Source: Frigoriglobus tundricola (GTDB taxonomy: Bacteria > Planctomycetota > Planctomycetia > Gemmatales > Gemmataceae). Taken from it: 64,000 nt of DNA. Positions within the stretch are counted from its first letter, which is position 1, and every line of letters starts with the position of its first letter. The notes under the pieces are model-generated. The model saw only the letters and a list, made by a program, of their open reading frames with translations. It was not told the origin of the DNA and made no database searches. A program made the position numbers and the translations under genes. Shown here in pieces: positions 8,149-17,383 of this stretch. Where the stretch lies: contig NZ_CP053452.2 of the NCBI RefSeq assembly GCF_013128195.2, positions 3,782,001 to 3,846,000 on the forward strand, given 5' to 3'.

Positions 8149-8606
8149 AGGTCGCCGTGGGCAACGACCACCGCGGGTTGGCCGTCAAACAGCGGGTGAT
8201 CGGCCTCTTGGCCGAACTGGGGCACGAAATCCACGACCTCGGCGCCACCGGTCCGGCCGGCGTGGACTACCCGGACTACGCCATTCCGGTGGGCGAAGAG
8301 GTGGGCACCGGGAAGGCCGACCGCGGCATCCTCATCTGCGCCACCGGGCACGGCATGTGCATCGCCGCCAACAAGGTGCCCGGCGTGCGCGCGTCGAACT
8401 GCCGCGACGAAGTGGACGCCGAACTGTCCCGCCGGCACAACGACTCGAACGTCATTTGCATCGCCGCCGACCTGTTGGGCGAAGAGCAGATCGAGCGCAT
8501 GATCCGCTCCTGGCTGGCCACCGACTTCGAGGGCGGCCGCCACACCCGCCGCACCGAAAAGGTCGTCGCGTATGAAAAAGCGCGCATGAAGCCGCCGTGC
8601 GACTGA
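8145..8606 (+). CDS. rpiB: ribose-5-phosphate isomerase B
   Basis: 153 residues. Interconverts ribose 5-phosphate and ribulose 5-phosphate in the non-oxidative pentose phosphate pathway (RpiB/LacAB family). Visible signatures are the N-terminal VAVGNDHRG, the YPDYA phosphate-binding segment, the catalytic Cys65 in ILICATGHGMCIAANK, and the HND motif (residues 98-100) in SRRHNDSNVICIAADLLG. The usual CGTG loop is CATG here. The ATG overlaps the stop of the Sua5-phosphatase fusion, so translation is coupled. The order sua5, low-molecular-weight phosphatase, rpiB also occurs in Bacillus (ywlC-ywlE-ywlF). Confidence 0.95.
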   Translation: MKVAVGNDHRGLAVKQRVIGLLAELGHEIHDLGATGPAGVDYPDYAIPVGEEVGTGKADRGILICATGHGMCIAANKVPGVRASNCRDEVDAELSRRHNDSNVICIAADLLGEEQIERMIRSWLATDFEGGRHTRRTEKVVAYEKARMKPPCD

Positions 8607-8716
8607 GCCGCGGCTCGTGGCCTTTTTCGGTGTCTGGTCATCTCCGCCGGCCGATCCGCCTTGATTCCCTTCTCTTCCCGCCGTACCCTCCGCCGGCCTG
8701 ATAACGGAGTGGTGAC

Positions 8717-10012
8717 ATGGCGGGATTGCTCGGCCGAAAGCCGTCTGCGGGGCCGCTCGGCCGGGTGGCGGCCGCGACCGGCGGGTTGTGGCTGCGGGCG
8801 CACGGCATCGTCTACAAACTGAACCCCCGCGAGCGGGTCGGCCGGTTGCTGAAACTGGCCCTGACCGGCCAGTTCGGTTCTCTTTTCGAGAAAGTGCGGC
8901 GCCACAGCAAGGCCGTGGCGCCGACTGCGGTAGCCGGGGGAGCGGCACCCGTCGTTCGGACCGGTCCGCCGCTCCACCTCGCCGGGAGCATCCACGGCCA
9001 CGGCGGCTACGACCATCTCGTCCTCAAAGCGCTCATCGGGTTGACCGACGCCGGCGTTCACGTGTTCCGCGACCCGCGGGCGTTCATCGACCGCGCCCAC
9101 GTGCCGCCGAAATACGCTCCGGACGAGCGGATGTACGACTGGCGCGGGCCGCGGCTGGCGGTCATTCCCCCCTACCTCCTCCACCGGTTCGCGCCGACCG
9201 CCGAAACGGCCGCCTGGACCATGTGGGAAACGGACACCCTCCCGGCCGGCTCGGCGAAATCCCTGAACCGGTGCGGTCTGCTCCTCATCCCGAGCCGGTG
9301 GGGGGTGGACTGCTTCCGCGCGGGCGGGGTGACGGTGCCGATGGAAGTGGTGCCGCTCGGCTACGACCCCACCGTGTTCGCGCCGCGCGGACCGGACCGC
9401 GGGCCGGACGTCTGCACCTTCGGTACGGCCGGTGCCCTCGACGAGGGCGGGCTGCGTAAGAACGTGCAGCGCGTGATCGACCTGTTCCGGGCCGCGTTCC
9501 CCGACCGCACCGACGTGCGGCTGAAAGTGAAGATCACCCCGCGCTCGCCGATGGTGAACGCGCACGGCGACCCGCGGGTCGAAGTCGTGAACGCCCCGCT
9601 GCCGCCGGCGGCGCTGGCCGAGTGGTACCACTCGCTGACGTGTTACGTGAACGCGTCCTACGGGGAGGGCTTCGGGCTGCACCTACTCGAGGCGATGGGG
9701 TGCGGGGTGCCGCTCATCAGCACCACCTTCAGCGCGGTCGGTGAGGTGTTCGATTCGGCCGTCGGGTACGAGGTGGGCTACAAGCTGATCGAGGCGAAGA
9801 ACGCGCTCTACACGGGCCGGTGGGCCGACCCGGACAACGACGGGCTGATCGCACGCATGCGCGAGGTCCGCGCCGACCGGGCCGCGGCCGAGCGCCTGGG
9901 GCACGCCGCGGCGCGCCGCGCGCCGGGGTTCAGTTGGGCGGCCAGCATCAACAAACTCACGGCCGCACTGGCGAAGCACGGCTATTTGCCGGAAGGATTT
10001 GCGACCCGTTGA
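8717..10012 (+). CDS. glycosyltransferase, GT4-like (GT-B fold)
   Basis: 431 residues; start ATG 8717 is preceded by CGGAGTGGTG. The C-terminal half shows the retaining GT-B nucleotide-sugar motif NASYGEGFGLHLLEAMGCGVPLI, with the E-x7-E pair. A Gly-rich acceptor loop near residue 95 (GSIHGHGGYDHLVLKAL) is typical of the N-terminal Rossmann half, and AWTMWETDTLP resembles related planctomycete transferases. There is no signal peptide, so it acts in the cytoplasm. Donor and acceptor cannot be told. It stands alone: rpiB ends 110 bases upstream and the next gene is convergent. Confidence 0.85.
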   Translation: MAGLLGRKPSAGPLGRVAAATGGLWLRAHGIVYKLNPRERVGRLLKLALTGQFGSLFEKVRRHSKAVAPTAVAGGAAPVVRTGPPLHLAGSIHGHGGYDHLVLKALIGLTDAGVHVFRDPRAFIDRAHVPPKYAPDERMYDWRGPRLAVIPPYLLHRFAPTAETAAWTMWETDTLPAGSAKSLNRCGLLLIPSRWGVDCFRAGGVTVPMEVVPLGYDPTVFAPRGPDRGPDVCTFGTAGALDEGGLRKNVQRVIDLFRAAFPDRTDVRLKVKITPRSPMVNAHGDPRVEVVNAPLPPAALAEWYHSLTCYVNASYGEGFGLHLLEAMGCGVPLISTTFSAVGEVFDSAVGYEVGYKLIEAKNALYTGRWADPDNDGLIARMREVRADRAAAERLGHAAARRAPGFSWAASINKLTAALAKHGYLPEGFATR

Positions 10013-10021
10013 GCGAGGGGC

Positions 10022-10570
10022 TCACTTCCGCGCATCGAGTGCGAAGAACATCTTCTCCTCCGGAGCCGACTTGCCCTTGTACATGATGCCGAGGTACAGA
10101 CCGGGTGCCACTTCGCGCACCTCGTCGCGCACCTCCGGCCACAGCTTCGAGTGCGAGTAGTCGAAGATCAGCGCCGGCTGGCCGTCCGCGCGGCTCTCGC
10201 CGAGGTACACGTCGGCCGGGATCGCCTTCCCCACGCCGAACACGCGGTTCACCATTTTGCCTTCACTGAAGATCTTCCCCTGCCACACGAGCCGCGTCCC
10301 CCGCGAATAGGGAACGGTCAGCCGCGAGCCCGGCGACTTGATCGCGCGACCGGGCACGAAGCCACGCGGCTCCGGCGCTGCCGGGGAGGCCGCGAACAGC
10401 GCCCGCAGGTCGCTCTCCGGCATCCGGACCAGTTGGTGCATCGATTGCGGCGGCGTAATCGAAACCGCTGTGTCGCCGGCGCTCGCCTCCGGAACCGCCG
10501 CGAGTGCCCCCGCCAGCGCCGCGATCATCGCGAACCCGGGCGCCCACATCCGACACAATAGATTCGCCAT
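10022..10570 (-). CDS. secreted protein of unknown function
   Basis: 182 residues from ATG 10570, which follows TTTGGAGGCGGTACG (a strong ribosome site). A signal peptide ends near VPEASAG. The mature part has a short helical region (QSMHQLVRMPESDLRALFAAS), then a compact beta-rich domain: RLTVPYSRGTRLVWQGKIFSE, PADVYLGESRADGQPALIFDY and LYLGIMYKGKSAPEEKMFFALD. The spacing of strands suggests a small lipid- or ligand-binding beta domain, but I recognise no family. It converges on the glycosyltransferase with 9 bases between stops. Confidence 0.7.
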   Translation of the reverse strand: MANLLCRMWAPGFAMIAALAGALAAVPEASAGDTAVSITPPQSMHQLVRMPESDLRALFAASPAAPEPRGFVPGRAIKSPGSRLTVPYSRGTRLVWQGKIFSEGKMVNRVFGVGKAIPADVYLGESRADGQPALIFDYSHSKLWPEVRDEVREVAPGLYLGIMYKGKSAPEEKMFFALDARK

Positions 10571-10782
10571 CGTACCGCCTCCAAAGTCTACGCAACCTGC
10601 TGTGTCTTCGGGATCGGCAAGACCTGCCCCGCCCATCCAGATTTCCCGATCGCGCGCGTGGGCGGCGCGCGGCTCGTGCCGCGCACAGGCCGCGCGATCG
10701 GGATAACCTGGCGCGGCCGCGCACGGTCAGCATCATGAACGGCGGGGACTCCCATCGAAAACGGGGGGCCGGGCGTGACGGA

Positions 10783-12064
10783 CAGGGCCACTGACAGTTT
10801 CACATGGGCAGATTTAGGGCCGTTGCTATCTCCGGTCGGGCCGCTCCCGGTGCGGTTCGGGTGTGACGAGTAACGGAGTGTTCGGATGAGCCGCCCTATG
10901 TCTGTTGGACGCGCGCGGGGCAATTCCCGATCCCCGCTCCCGTCCGGGGCGCACTACCCGTGGCCCCCGATCCGGGCGCTGCTGGTGGTCGGCATCCTCA
11001 TGGGCCTCGGGCGCCGGCCGCCGCGCTCAGTTGGCCGACGATTACGGCCCCGAGTTCGCCCCGCTGCTCGGGCTCCCGCGGCCCCGGCGGCCCACCGCAT
11101 CGATGCGCTCCGAGCTGCTCCCCCGCATCGACGTGACCGCACTCGAGGCCGTTCTCCGCGACCGGATGGCGGCCCCGTTCCCACCCGCCACCGGCCCGGC
11201 GCAACCCGAGGTGGCACCACCCGATCCGCTCGTCGTCAACACCGATGGCAAGTGCTCACGGGGCCGCGCCCGTCGGCCCGCCGGGCGGCCCGCGGTTCAT
11301 CTGCTGGCGGCCCCCGCCCCGCGCTTCCAGGCCGTTCCGGCCCAACTGCGGGTCGGTGCCAAGACGAACGAACACACGGCCGCGTTGGAACGGGTGAACA
11401 CCCTACCCCGGGTGCCGGTGGGTACGGCTTCACCGGTGACGCCATGTTGACTCAAACCGAGGTGTGCCAGGCGATCCGGGACCGGGACGGCGACTACGTG
11501 CGGGTGGTCAACGACAACCAGCCGGCGTTGGCCGTGGCACCGAAGCGGGACTCGCGTTCGCGGCCGTGGCCGCGACCCTGTCCCCCAGAGGGCCGTGTGG
11601 CCCCGACGGAACCGGCACCCGGCCCGCGGTTCGCGCGCACGCGCGACACGGGCCACGGTCGAGTGGGACACCGGACCCGGGAGAGTACCCCGATCCTGAC
11701 GGTGCATGAGAAGTGGCCCGGGTTGAAGCCGGGGTTCCGGGTGCATCGCTGGGGGATTCGCAACGGCAAGCCGTATGAGGGCGTGGTCCACGGGATCACC
11801 CGCGTGCCTCCCGGGGAAGCCGACGCCGAGCGGTTGCTGGGGTTGGTACGGGAGCACGGGCGGATCGAGAACCCCCGGCACTACAAACGTGACGCGGGGT
11901 GAGGACGCGTGCCAGGTGCACGGGGCACGGTTCCTCAGGTGCTGGCCGCTCTTCGCAATGTGGCCGTCCAGTTGCTCGCACAGGTGGGCACCGACAACCA
12001 CGCGACAGCCCCAACGAGCCATCGACCTCCAATCCTCGCCAATGTGAAACTTTCAATGACCCTG
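10783..12064 (+). mobile_element. decayed ISAs1-family insertion sequence with recognisable ends
   Basis: 1282 bases. The left end CAGGGCCACTGACAGTTTCA (10783 on) and the reverse complement of the right end CAGGGTCATTGAAAGTTTCA (ending 12064) match at 17 of 20 positions, and the match continues a few bases inward. The interior encodes a broken ISAs1/H-repeat transposase. I could not see a flanking target duplication, consistent with an old copy. GC content and codon use resemble the host. Confidence 0.8.
10886..12050 (+). pseudogene. ISAs1-family DDE transposase, multiple frameshifts
   Basis: Fragments of one transposase lie in different frames. Early part: DYGPEFAPLLGLPRPRRP and LVVNTDGK (first catalytic Asp), then RVGAKTNEHTAALE. 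Middle: FTGDAMLTQTEVCQAI and VNDNQPAL (second Asp). Later part: GITRVPPGEADAERLLGLV and HGRIENPRHYKRD, ending with VPQVLAALRNVAVQLLAQ just before the right terminal repeat. These follow the order of ISAs1 transposases, but at least three frame changes are needed to read them, so the gene is dead unless the sequence is faulty. Confidence 0.8.
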
Positions 12065-12150
12065 AATTAACAGAAAAGGGGCCACCCTCGGCTTGCGGCT
12101 TCGGCCCGCTCACGGTATTTGGCCCCGTTCAGGGGAACCTGGGGGTGAAA

Positions 12151-13506
12151 ATGGTCCGCACGTGTCTGCGGCCGGGACCAGTGGTTGCGCTGGGCCTCGT
12201 GCTCGTCGCCCTGGTGATCGGCTGCGCCAGTCCGGGCAGCATCGGTGAGCGCCGCGCACCGCTCCGGCACCTGATGGGGCGAGAGGCCCGGTCGCCGGAA
12301 GAGCTCCGCGCCTCCATCGGCTGGCTCGACATTGAGGCCCAAGACGCCGGGCGCGGAACCATCACATCGAAGGACCTGATCGAGTTCGCGGAACAGGCCC
12401 GCGCGACCCGAAAGCCGCCGGTCCCGTTCCCACGAAAATCCGTCCTCATTGTCACCGGCGGCGGCTCATACGGTGCGTACCCCGCCGGCGTGCTCGTCGG
12501 CTGGACGGCGGCCGGCACCCGGCCCGAGTTCGACGTCGTCACCGGGATCAGCACGGGTGCCCTCCTCGGCGCGTTCGCGTTCCTCGGGGCCTCCGAGGAC
12601 TGCGAGCTCCAGCGGTGTTACACCACCTTGCGGAACGAGGACATCTACCGCCGCAACCGGTTCATCCCGTCGCTCCTGTCCGAAGCGTTCGCCGACACGG
12701 CGCCCCTGGCCAAACTGATCGCCCGGACGGCGACCGACGAGCGCATCCGCCGGTACGCGCTCGAGCACCAGAAGGGGCGGCGGTTTTACGTCGGGACCAC
12801 CGATCTGGACGCCCGCCGGGCGGTGATCTGGGACATGGGGGCGATCGCGGCGCGCGACACCCCCGAGGACCGGGACCTGTTCCGCAAGGTGCTGCTCGCT
12901 TCGGCCTCGATACCCGGCTTCTTCCCGCCGGTACGCATCCCCGTGACGGTGGACGGGAAGCGGCACGTGGAGCGCCACATCGATGGTGGGACCACGTCGT
13001 CGATGTTCTTCGCCCCCCCGTGGGTGCCGCCCGAGGCGCGCGCGGCCCTCCCGAGCGGCTGGTTGTACGGGTCGGACATCTACGTTCTCGTCGCGGGAAA
13101 GATGTACCCGGACCCGGCCCCGGTGAAGCCGCGGGCGATCGCCATCGCCAGCAGCGCCGTTTCGACCGTCATTTACGATCAGACCCGGAGCGACCTCCAC
13201 AAGGTGTTCCTGCTCAGCACCGTGACGGGGATGAACTACAACGTGGCGGTGATCCCGCGCGACCTGGATTCGCCGCTCGCCAGTACCGACTTCGATCCGG
13301 TCGAGATGACGCGGCTGTTCAACGCGGGCGCGGAGTGGGCGCGGTCCGGCCCCAAGTGGCGCATCACGCCGCCGGGCTACGAGTCCGGCGAAGGGGTGAA
13401 GTTCCGCGCCGGCACCGTACTGACCGACACAGGTCGCGGGGCGCCGCGCGGCGAACTCGGGCCGCCGAAGTGGCCGCTGCCGGCAACGGTGCCGCCGGAG
13501 AAATAG
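12151..13506 (+). CDS. patatin-like phospholipase, predicted lipoprotein
   Basis: 451 residues; ATG 12151 chosen because it begins a lipoprotein signal (VALGLVLVALVIGCAS, lipobox Cys25). The patatin fold is complete: oxyanion loop TGGGSYGAYPAGVL (about 102-115), nucleophile Ser134 in GISTGALLG, and catalytic Asp278 in IDGG. Patatins hydrolyse acyl esters of phospholipids using a Ser-Asp dyad. A lipobox implies anchoring on the periplasmic side of a membrane, so envelope lipid turnover is likely. The frame is open upstream into the IS remnant, but that extension has no signal peptide logic. It is followed by a small palindrome and a tiny lipoprotein gene. Confidence 0.88.
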   Translation: MVRTCLRPGPVVALGLVLVALVIGCASPGSIGERRAPLRHLMGREARSPEELRASIGWLDIEAQDAGRGTITSKDLIEFAEQARATRKPPVPFPRKSVLIVTGGGSYGAYPAGVLVGWTAAGTRPEFDVVTGISTGALLGAFAFLGASEDCELQRCYTTLRNEDIYRRNRFIPSLLSEAFADTAPLAKLIARTATDERIRRYALEHQKGRRFYVGTTDLDARRAVIWDMGAIAARDTPEDRDLFRKVLLASASIPGFFPPVRIPVTVDGKRHVERHIDGGTTSSMFFAPPWVPPEARAALPSGWLYGSDIYVLVAGKMYPDPAPVKPRAIAIASSAVSTVIYDQTRSDLHKVFLLSTVTGMNYNVAVIPRDLDSPLASTDFDPVEMTRLFNAGAEWARSGPKWRITPPGYESGEGVKFRAGTVLTDTGRGAPRGELGPPKWPLPATVPPEK

Positions 13507-13517
13507 AGTTGGGAACT

Positions 13518-13617
13518 CGGAACGCGGAGTGCGGAACCGAAAACAGGGCACCAGCGACGGCAGTTGTTGGTTCTAGTTTCTTCGTCCTTCACTCCGCGTT
13601 CCGCACTCCGCGTTCCG
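13518..13617. repeat. inverted repeat, 20-bp arms
   Basis: CGGAACGCGGAGTGCGGAAC at 13518-13537 is exactly complementary to 13598-13617. The right arm lies in a tandem of ACTCCGCGTTCCGC units. It sits directly after the patatin stop and may end that transcript. Confidence 0.8.
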
Positions 13618-13705
13618 CACTCGGGATGACTTCTCATCCATTTTTCGTTGCACGGAACCGTTGCCCGCGGTATCCCTCGCCCGCCGTGCCAGGGGGACAC
13701 ATTTC

Positions 13706-13906
13706 ATGCGACGCGTGCTGTTGATGGGGTTGTTCGTCGCGCTCGGTGCGTCGGCCGGGTGCCTGACACCAGAAGACAAGAAGCAGTGGAACGCGGCGTT
13801 GGGCGATCTCCGCGGCGACAACATCAAGACCATTGCGCCCCTGTCGAAGAACTCACCGAATTCGCAGAAGTCCTCGACTTCGCCCTCGTCCTCGTCCTCG
13901 GAATAG
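13706..13906 (+). CDS. small lipoprotein
   Basis: 66 residues. ATG 13706 starts MRRVLLMGLFVALGASAGC, a compact signal sequence with lipobox ASAGC. The mature part is short and polar (LTPEDKKQWNAALGDLRGDN) and ends in a Ser-rich tail. It has no recognisable domain. It converges with the SDR gene, 6 bases from its stop. Confidence 0.6.
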   Translation: MRRVLLMGLFVALGASAGCLTPEDKKQWNAALGDLRGDNIKTIAPLSKNSPNSQKSSTSPSSSSSE

Positions 13907-13912
13907 TACGGA

Positions 13913-14653
13913 CTACATCGTTCGCCCGCCGTCCACAACCAGTACCTGACCCGTGGTGAGCGTGGTGCCGGTCGCCAGGTAGACGACCGCGTCGGCGATG
14001 TCCTCGGGAGTGGCGGCGCGGCCGAGCGGCGCCTGCTCCAGGTACTTCTCCACGTGGGCCTCGCGCCCCTCCAGCCACCGCGTCAGGATCGGTCCCGGGG
14101 CGACCGCGTTGACGCGCACGTCCGGCCCGAAGGCCCGCGCGAGCGATTGCGTCATACAGTTGAGGGCCGCCTTGCTCGCGCAGTAGGGGATCGAGCTGCC
14201 CTGCCCCGTGAGGCCGGCGACACTCGTCACGTTGACCACGTTCCCGTGCGCCGCCTTCAAGAGCGGCAGCGCGGCGCGGGTGCAGTAGAACGCCCCCATC
14301 ACGTTCACGCCGATGATCTCCTGCCACACCTGGTCGGTGAGCGCGTCGAGGTCGGTGTGGGGCACGAAGTGGGTCGTGGCCGCGTTGTTCACGAGCACGT
14401 CGAGCCGGTCGAACGTCGCCCCCGCGGCGGCGACCATTTGCTCGACTTCCGCCGCGTGCGCGACGTTGGCGTGGCACAGCAGCGCGGGCGCGCCCGCGGC
14501 CTCGACGAGTTCGAGCGTCTCGTGCGCGGCGGCCTCGGACTTCGAGTAGTTGATGACGACGGCGTAACCGAGTTTCGCGAACCGGACGGCGCACGCCCGC
14601 CCGACGCCGGTGGCCGAACCGGTAACGAGCGCGACTTTTCGTTCGGTGGACAT
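13913..14653 (-). CDS. short-chain dehydrogenase/reductase (FabG-like)
   Basis: 246 residues, the usual classical-SDR length. Cofactor loop TGSATGVG (11-18), structural NNAAT (89-93), and catalytic residues Ser144 (NVTSVAG), Tyr157 and Lys161 (YCASK) are all present. PG in VAPGPILTRWLEG and the C-terminal TTGQVLVVDGG complete the fold. It is an NAD(P)H-dependent oxidoreductase on a carbonyl/alcohol substrate; the substrate is not evident and no fatty-acid gene is adjacent, so the name fabG is not justified. Confidence 0.92.
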   Translation of the reverse strand: MSTERKVALVTGSATGVGRACAVRFAKLGYAVVINYSKSEAAAHETLELVEAAGAPALLCHANVAHAAEVEQMVAAAGATFDRLDVLVNNAATTHFVPHTDLDALTDQVWQEIIGVNVMGAFYCTRAALPLLKAAHGNVVNVTSVAGLTGQGSSIPYCASKAALNCMTQSLARAFGPDVRVNAVAPGPILTRWLEGREAHVEKYLEQAPLGRAATPEDIADAVVYLATGTTLTTGQVLVVDGGRTM

Positions 14654-14845
14654 GGCAGCTCCAGTACAAGGAACGGACGGGCCTATAGTGGCGTATTCCT
14701 CGGGCCGAATCCATCACCCTTCTGGTTCACTCCGGGTTCAAATCGATGACCGAGTTCCTTGCGGACGAGGTGCGGGGTAAGCTGGTTGTGTGGTCCGGCC
14801 CGTTCTTCATAATTCACTCGATCGTGTTCTCAATAAGTGTCACCC

Positions 14846-15649
14846 ATGATCATTGCCCTCGCGTCGCCGAGTGTTGCCACGTCCCTTGATGACGGCCTGG
14901 ACAAGATCAAACACCTGATGTCCGCGGCGTCGGCCCGGGGCGCGGAGATCGTGTGCTTCCCGGAAGCCTATTTGCCGGGCTTGCGGGGCCAGGACTTCGA
15001 CGTGGTGCCCTTTGATCACACGCACCAGAAACGGGTACTCGAAACCGTCGCTGCGTGGGCCCGAGCGTATGCCCTGGCGACAATTCTCGGTACGGAACGA
15101 CTCACGGCCGCCGGGCGGCAAATCGCCGCTTACGTCTTCGGTACCGAGGGGCAGGGCCTGGGGTACCAGACCAAGAACCAGATCGACCCGACCGAAGACC
15201 CGTTCTACGTGCCCGGCGACACCCGGCAGCTGTTCGAGGTCAACGGGGTCAAGTTCGGCGTGGCGATCTGTCACGAGGGCTGGCGGTACCCGGAAACGGT
15301 CCGCTGGGCCGCGGTGCGCGGCGCCAAAATTGTCTTCCACCCCCAACACACTGGAGCGAATCTCGCCGGCGTGCTGCCGACGCAGTGGGGTGCGGTCGAT
15401 GGGCCGTATTACGAGAAGGCGATGATGATGCGCAGCCGGGAGAACACCATCTACTTCGCGAGTGTCAATTACGCGCTGCGGTTCCCGGAGTCCGCGACGA
15501 GCCTCATCGACCCGTCCGGCCGCTGTCAGGCGTACCTGCCCTACGGGCAGGAAGGCGTTCTCGTGCAAGAGATCAAGCTCGAAGACGCGACCGGGTTACT
15601 GGCCCGTCGCTACGCTCCCGAGCGCTATCGAGAGGCGGAGCCCGAATAG
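14846..15649 (+). CDS. carbon-nitrogen hydrolase (nitrilase superfamily)
   Basis: 267 residues from ATG 14846; GTG 14837 in the same frame is possible. The Glu-Lys-Cys triad is visible: Glu40 in VCFPEAYLPG, Lys110 in YQTKNQIDP and Cys142 in GVAICHEGWRYPE. It hydrolyses non-peptide C-N bonds such as amides, carbamates or nitriles; the sequence does not reveal which. Cytoplasmic, single-domain, with family length. It ends convergently with the YHYH gene, separated by a palindrome that probably terminates both. Confidence 0.88.
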   Translation: MIIALASPSVATSLDDGLDKIKHLMSAASARGAEIVCFPEAYLPGLRGQDFDVVPFDHTHQKRVLETVAAWARAYALATILGTERLTAAGRQIAAYVFGTEGQGLGYQTKNQIDPTEDPFYVPGDTRQLFEVNGVKFGVAICHEGWRYPETVRWAAVRGAKIVFHPQHTGANLAGVLPTQWGAVDGPYYEKAMMMRSRENTIYFASVNYALRFPESATSLIDPSGRCQAYLPYGQEGVLVQEIKLEDATGLLARRYAPERYREAEPE

Positions 15650-15655
15650 AAACGA

Positions 15656-15722
15656 GCCGCGGACGAGCGCAGATCAGAAGAAAGCCATTATGTTCTTCTC
15701 CCGGTCTGCGCTCGTCCGCGGC
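15656..15722. repeat. palindrome between convergent genes, possible bidirectional terminator
   Basis: GCCGCGGACGAGCGCAGA (15656-15673) is exactly complementary to 15705-15722, with further pairing of AGAAGAA and TTCTTCT inside. A related but more diverged copy of this GCCGC-GAGCGCAGA type lies at 53132-53213. Confidence 0.8.
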
Positions 15723-15731
15723 GCTTCTGCT

Positions 15732-17213
15732 TCACTCGCCACCGACGCGGAAGACGGTGTTCTTCTTCAGCACCGTGACCCGGCCGGCCGTTTCAAACTC
15801 GATGTGGCAGTCGTGAAGCGCGCCGCGGTTCGCGTCCTTCGGGATTGCGATTTCGCACGTGATGACGTTGCCCGCGCGGGTCAGTTTCGCGCCCTCGAAC
15901 GGGCCGATGACGACGCGGCTCGGAACACCGGCCGGGATGCGGCCCGCGTCGGGGTCGAGTTCGAGAGTGATGACGTGCGTCTTGTTGCGGTCGGCGGTGC
16001 CCGGCTTCACGGACGCGATGCCCGCGCCCGCGCGGCTCTCGCCCGATGTCGCGTCTTTCAGCGCGCCGGCGCCCCCGCGCCCCCTCAACTCCACGACCCC
16101 GGCGTACCCGCCGATCATGTACGGGAACCGGCCCGGCGTGACATGGTAGTGGTAGCCGCGGTCCGGGTCGAACCGCCCGTTGCACACGTCCAGGGCGTCC
16201 GCGCCTTTCAGGTCCTTCGCCATCACACCGGCGGCGGAGTACGGCCCGTAAACCGGGTAACCGTCCCACGCGAAGCCGATCACCGGTGAGTGCCCCTTGC
16301 CGTCGTCGGGAAACGGCGTCTTCACGCAACTCGGGTACTTGTGGTAGTGGTACGCGCCGCGCTGTTCCGGGTGCCCGCAGCACGAGTCGAACCACACCTC
16401 CGAGTACCCCGCGACGGCGTTCATCCCGCCGGCCTCGAACGGGTTGAAGAACACCACGCCGTTGATCGCCATTCCGATCGGGCCCATCGGGGGCGGCGTG
16501 ATCTGTTCGGCCGGTCTGGGTACCAGCGGAATGCGGTGTTTGAAGTTCTGCGCGCGAATCGTGTTCGGGTTGCCGCTGTTGGGGAACTTGGCGGTCGGGT
16601 GGTTCGGCAGGTTCTGCGATTCGAAGATCAGGTACTTGTCGTCGTGGCCGACGCGGAGGTCGGGGACGCCGTCCTTATTGCTGTCGCCGGTGCGGGAGAA
16701 CAGGTCCACGAACTGGTCGGCGTCGCGGTAGAAGTAGACGTTCGGTTTGCCCTCTTTCACATACCACCGGCCTCCGATCGGCTTCAGTCCGTTAGGTACC
16801 GGCGATGCGGGGTTCTCCTTCCCGTTACCGAACGCGGGCTTCGAGGTCGTATCCAGCGCGGGCTGTCCGCCGCCCGGCCCAGCGGGGCCACGAGGTTCAC
16901 CCGGTCCGCCCGGGGGACCGCCGGGGCCGGGCGGTGGCAGGCTTTCGATTATCTTTTTCTGTTCGTCAGTGAGGAGCTTGTTGAGCTTCGCGCGGAGATC
17001 GGCCTCAATTCTGGCGAGCTCTTTCTCTTGCTCTAGTGTGAGCTGAAGCTCGTCCCGCACGAACGGTGGGAAGATCTTGCCGAGTTCGTACCGCGGCGGT
17101 CCCTTGCCCCTGTCGCCTTTCTTGTCTTTGGGCGGCCCTCCGGGCGGCTGAGACGATGCCGTTAGTACGCATGCGGCCAGGCAACAGCCGAGGGCGAGGG
17201 CGGCGCGCTTCAC
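15732..17213 (-). CDS. secreted YHYH-domain protein
   Basis: 493 residues. The start is GTG 17213, supported by AGGAG seven bases upstream and by the signal peptide it begins (KRAALALGCCLAACVLTASS). After a charged Lys/Pro stretch and a helix with TLEQEKELARIEADLRAKL comes a Gly-Pro-rich collagen-like linker, an EF-hand-like loop (DSNKDGVPD), and the YHYH domain with GAYHYHKYPSC and RGYHYHVTPGRFPYMIGGY. YHYH proteins are found in planctomycetes and marine bacteria; their biochemical role is unsettled. The two HYH clusters could bind metal. The C-terminal 120 residues form a beta-rich module ending VLKKNTVFRVGG. Confidence 0.85.
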   Translation of the reverse strand: MKRAALALGCCLAACVLTASSQPPGGPPKDKKGDRGKGPPRYELGKIFPPFVRDELQLTLEQEKELARIEADLRAKLNKLLTDEQKKIIESLPPPGPGGPPGGPGEPRGPAGPGGGQPALDTTSKPAFGNGKENPASPVPNGLKPIGGRWYVKEGKPNVYFYRDADQFVDLFSRTGDSNKDGVPDLRVGHDDKYLIFESQNLPNHPTAKFPNSGNPNTIRAQNFKHRIPLVPRPAEQITPPPMGPIGMAINGVVFFNPFEAGGMNAVAGYSEVWFDSCCGHPEQRGAYHYHKYPSCVKTPFPDDGKGHSPVIGFAWDGYPVYGPYSAAGVMAKDLKGADALDVCNGRFDPDRGYHYHVTPGRFPYMIGGYAGVVELRGRGGAGALKDATSGESRAGAGIASVKPGTADRNKTHVITLELDPDAGRIPAGVPSRVVIGPFEGAKLTRAGNVITCEIAIPKDANRGALHDCHIEFETAGRVTVLKKNTVFRVGGE

Positions 17214-17383
17214 GAAATGGCTCCTGTGCGGGGCGCCCGCGGGTGGGCGATAGTTTTCAAACGGAAGGGCTTGAACCGTCGCGACAGGTTCCGAGATGAA
17301 CCTGCGAGCCGTCCGGTCGTTGACCGTCGTGGAGCGGGCGGATATTGTCGCGGTATTGGCTGCGGAAGGCCCGAGGCGGTCCG

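Noticed and set aside
10783-12064. Target-site duplication around the ISAs1 copy
   Set aside because: Left flank GGGCGTGACGGA and right flank AATTAACAGAAA share no direct repeat.
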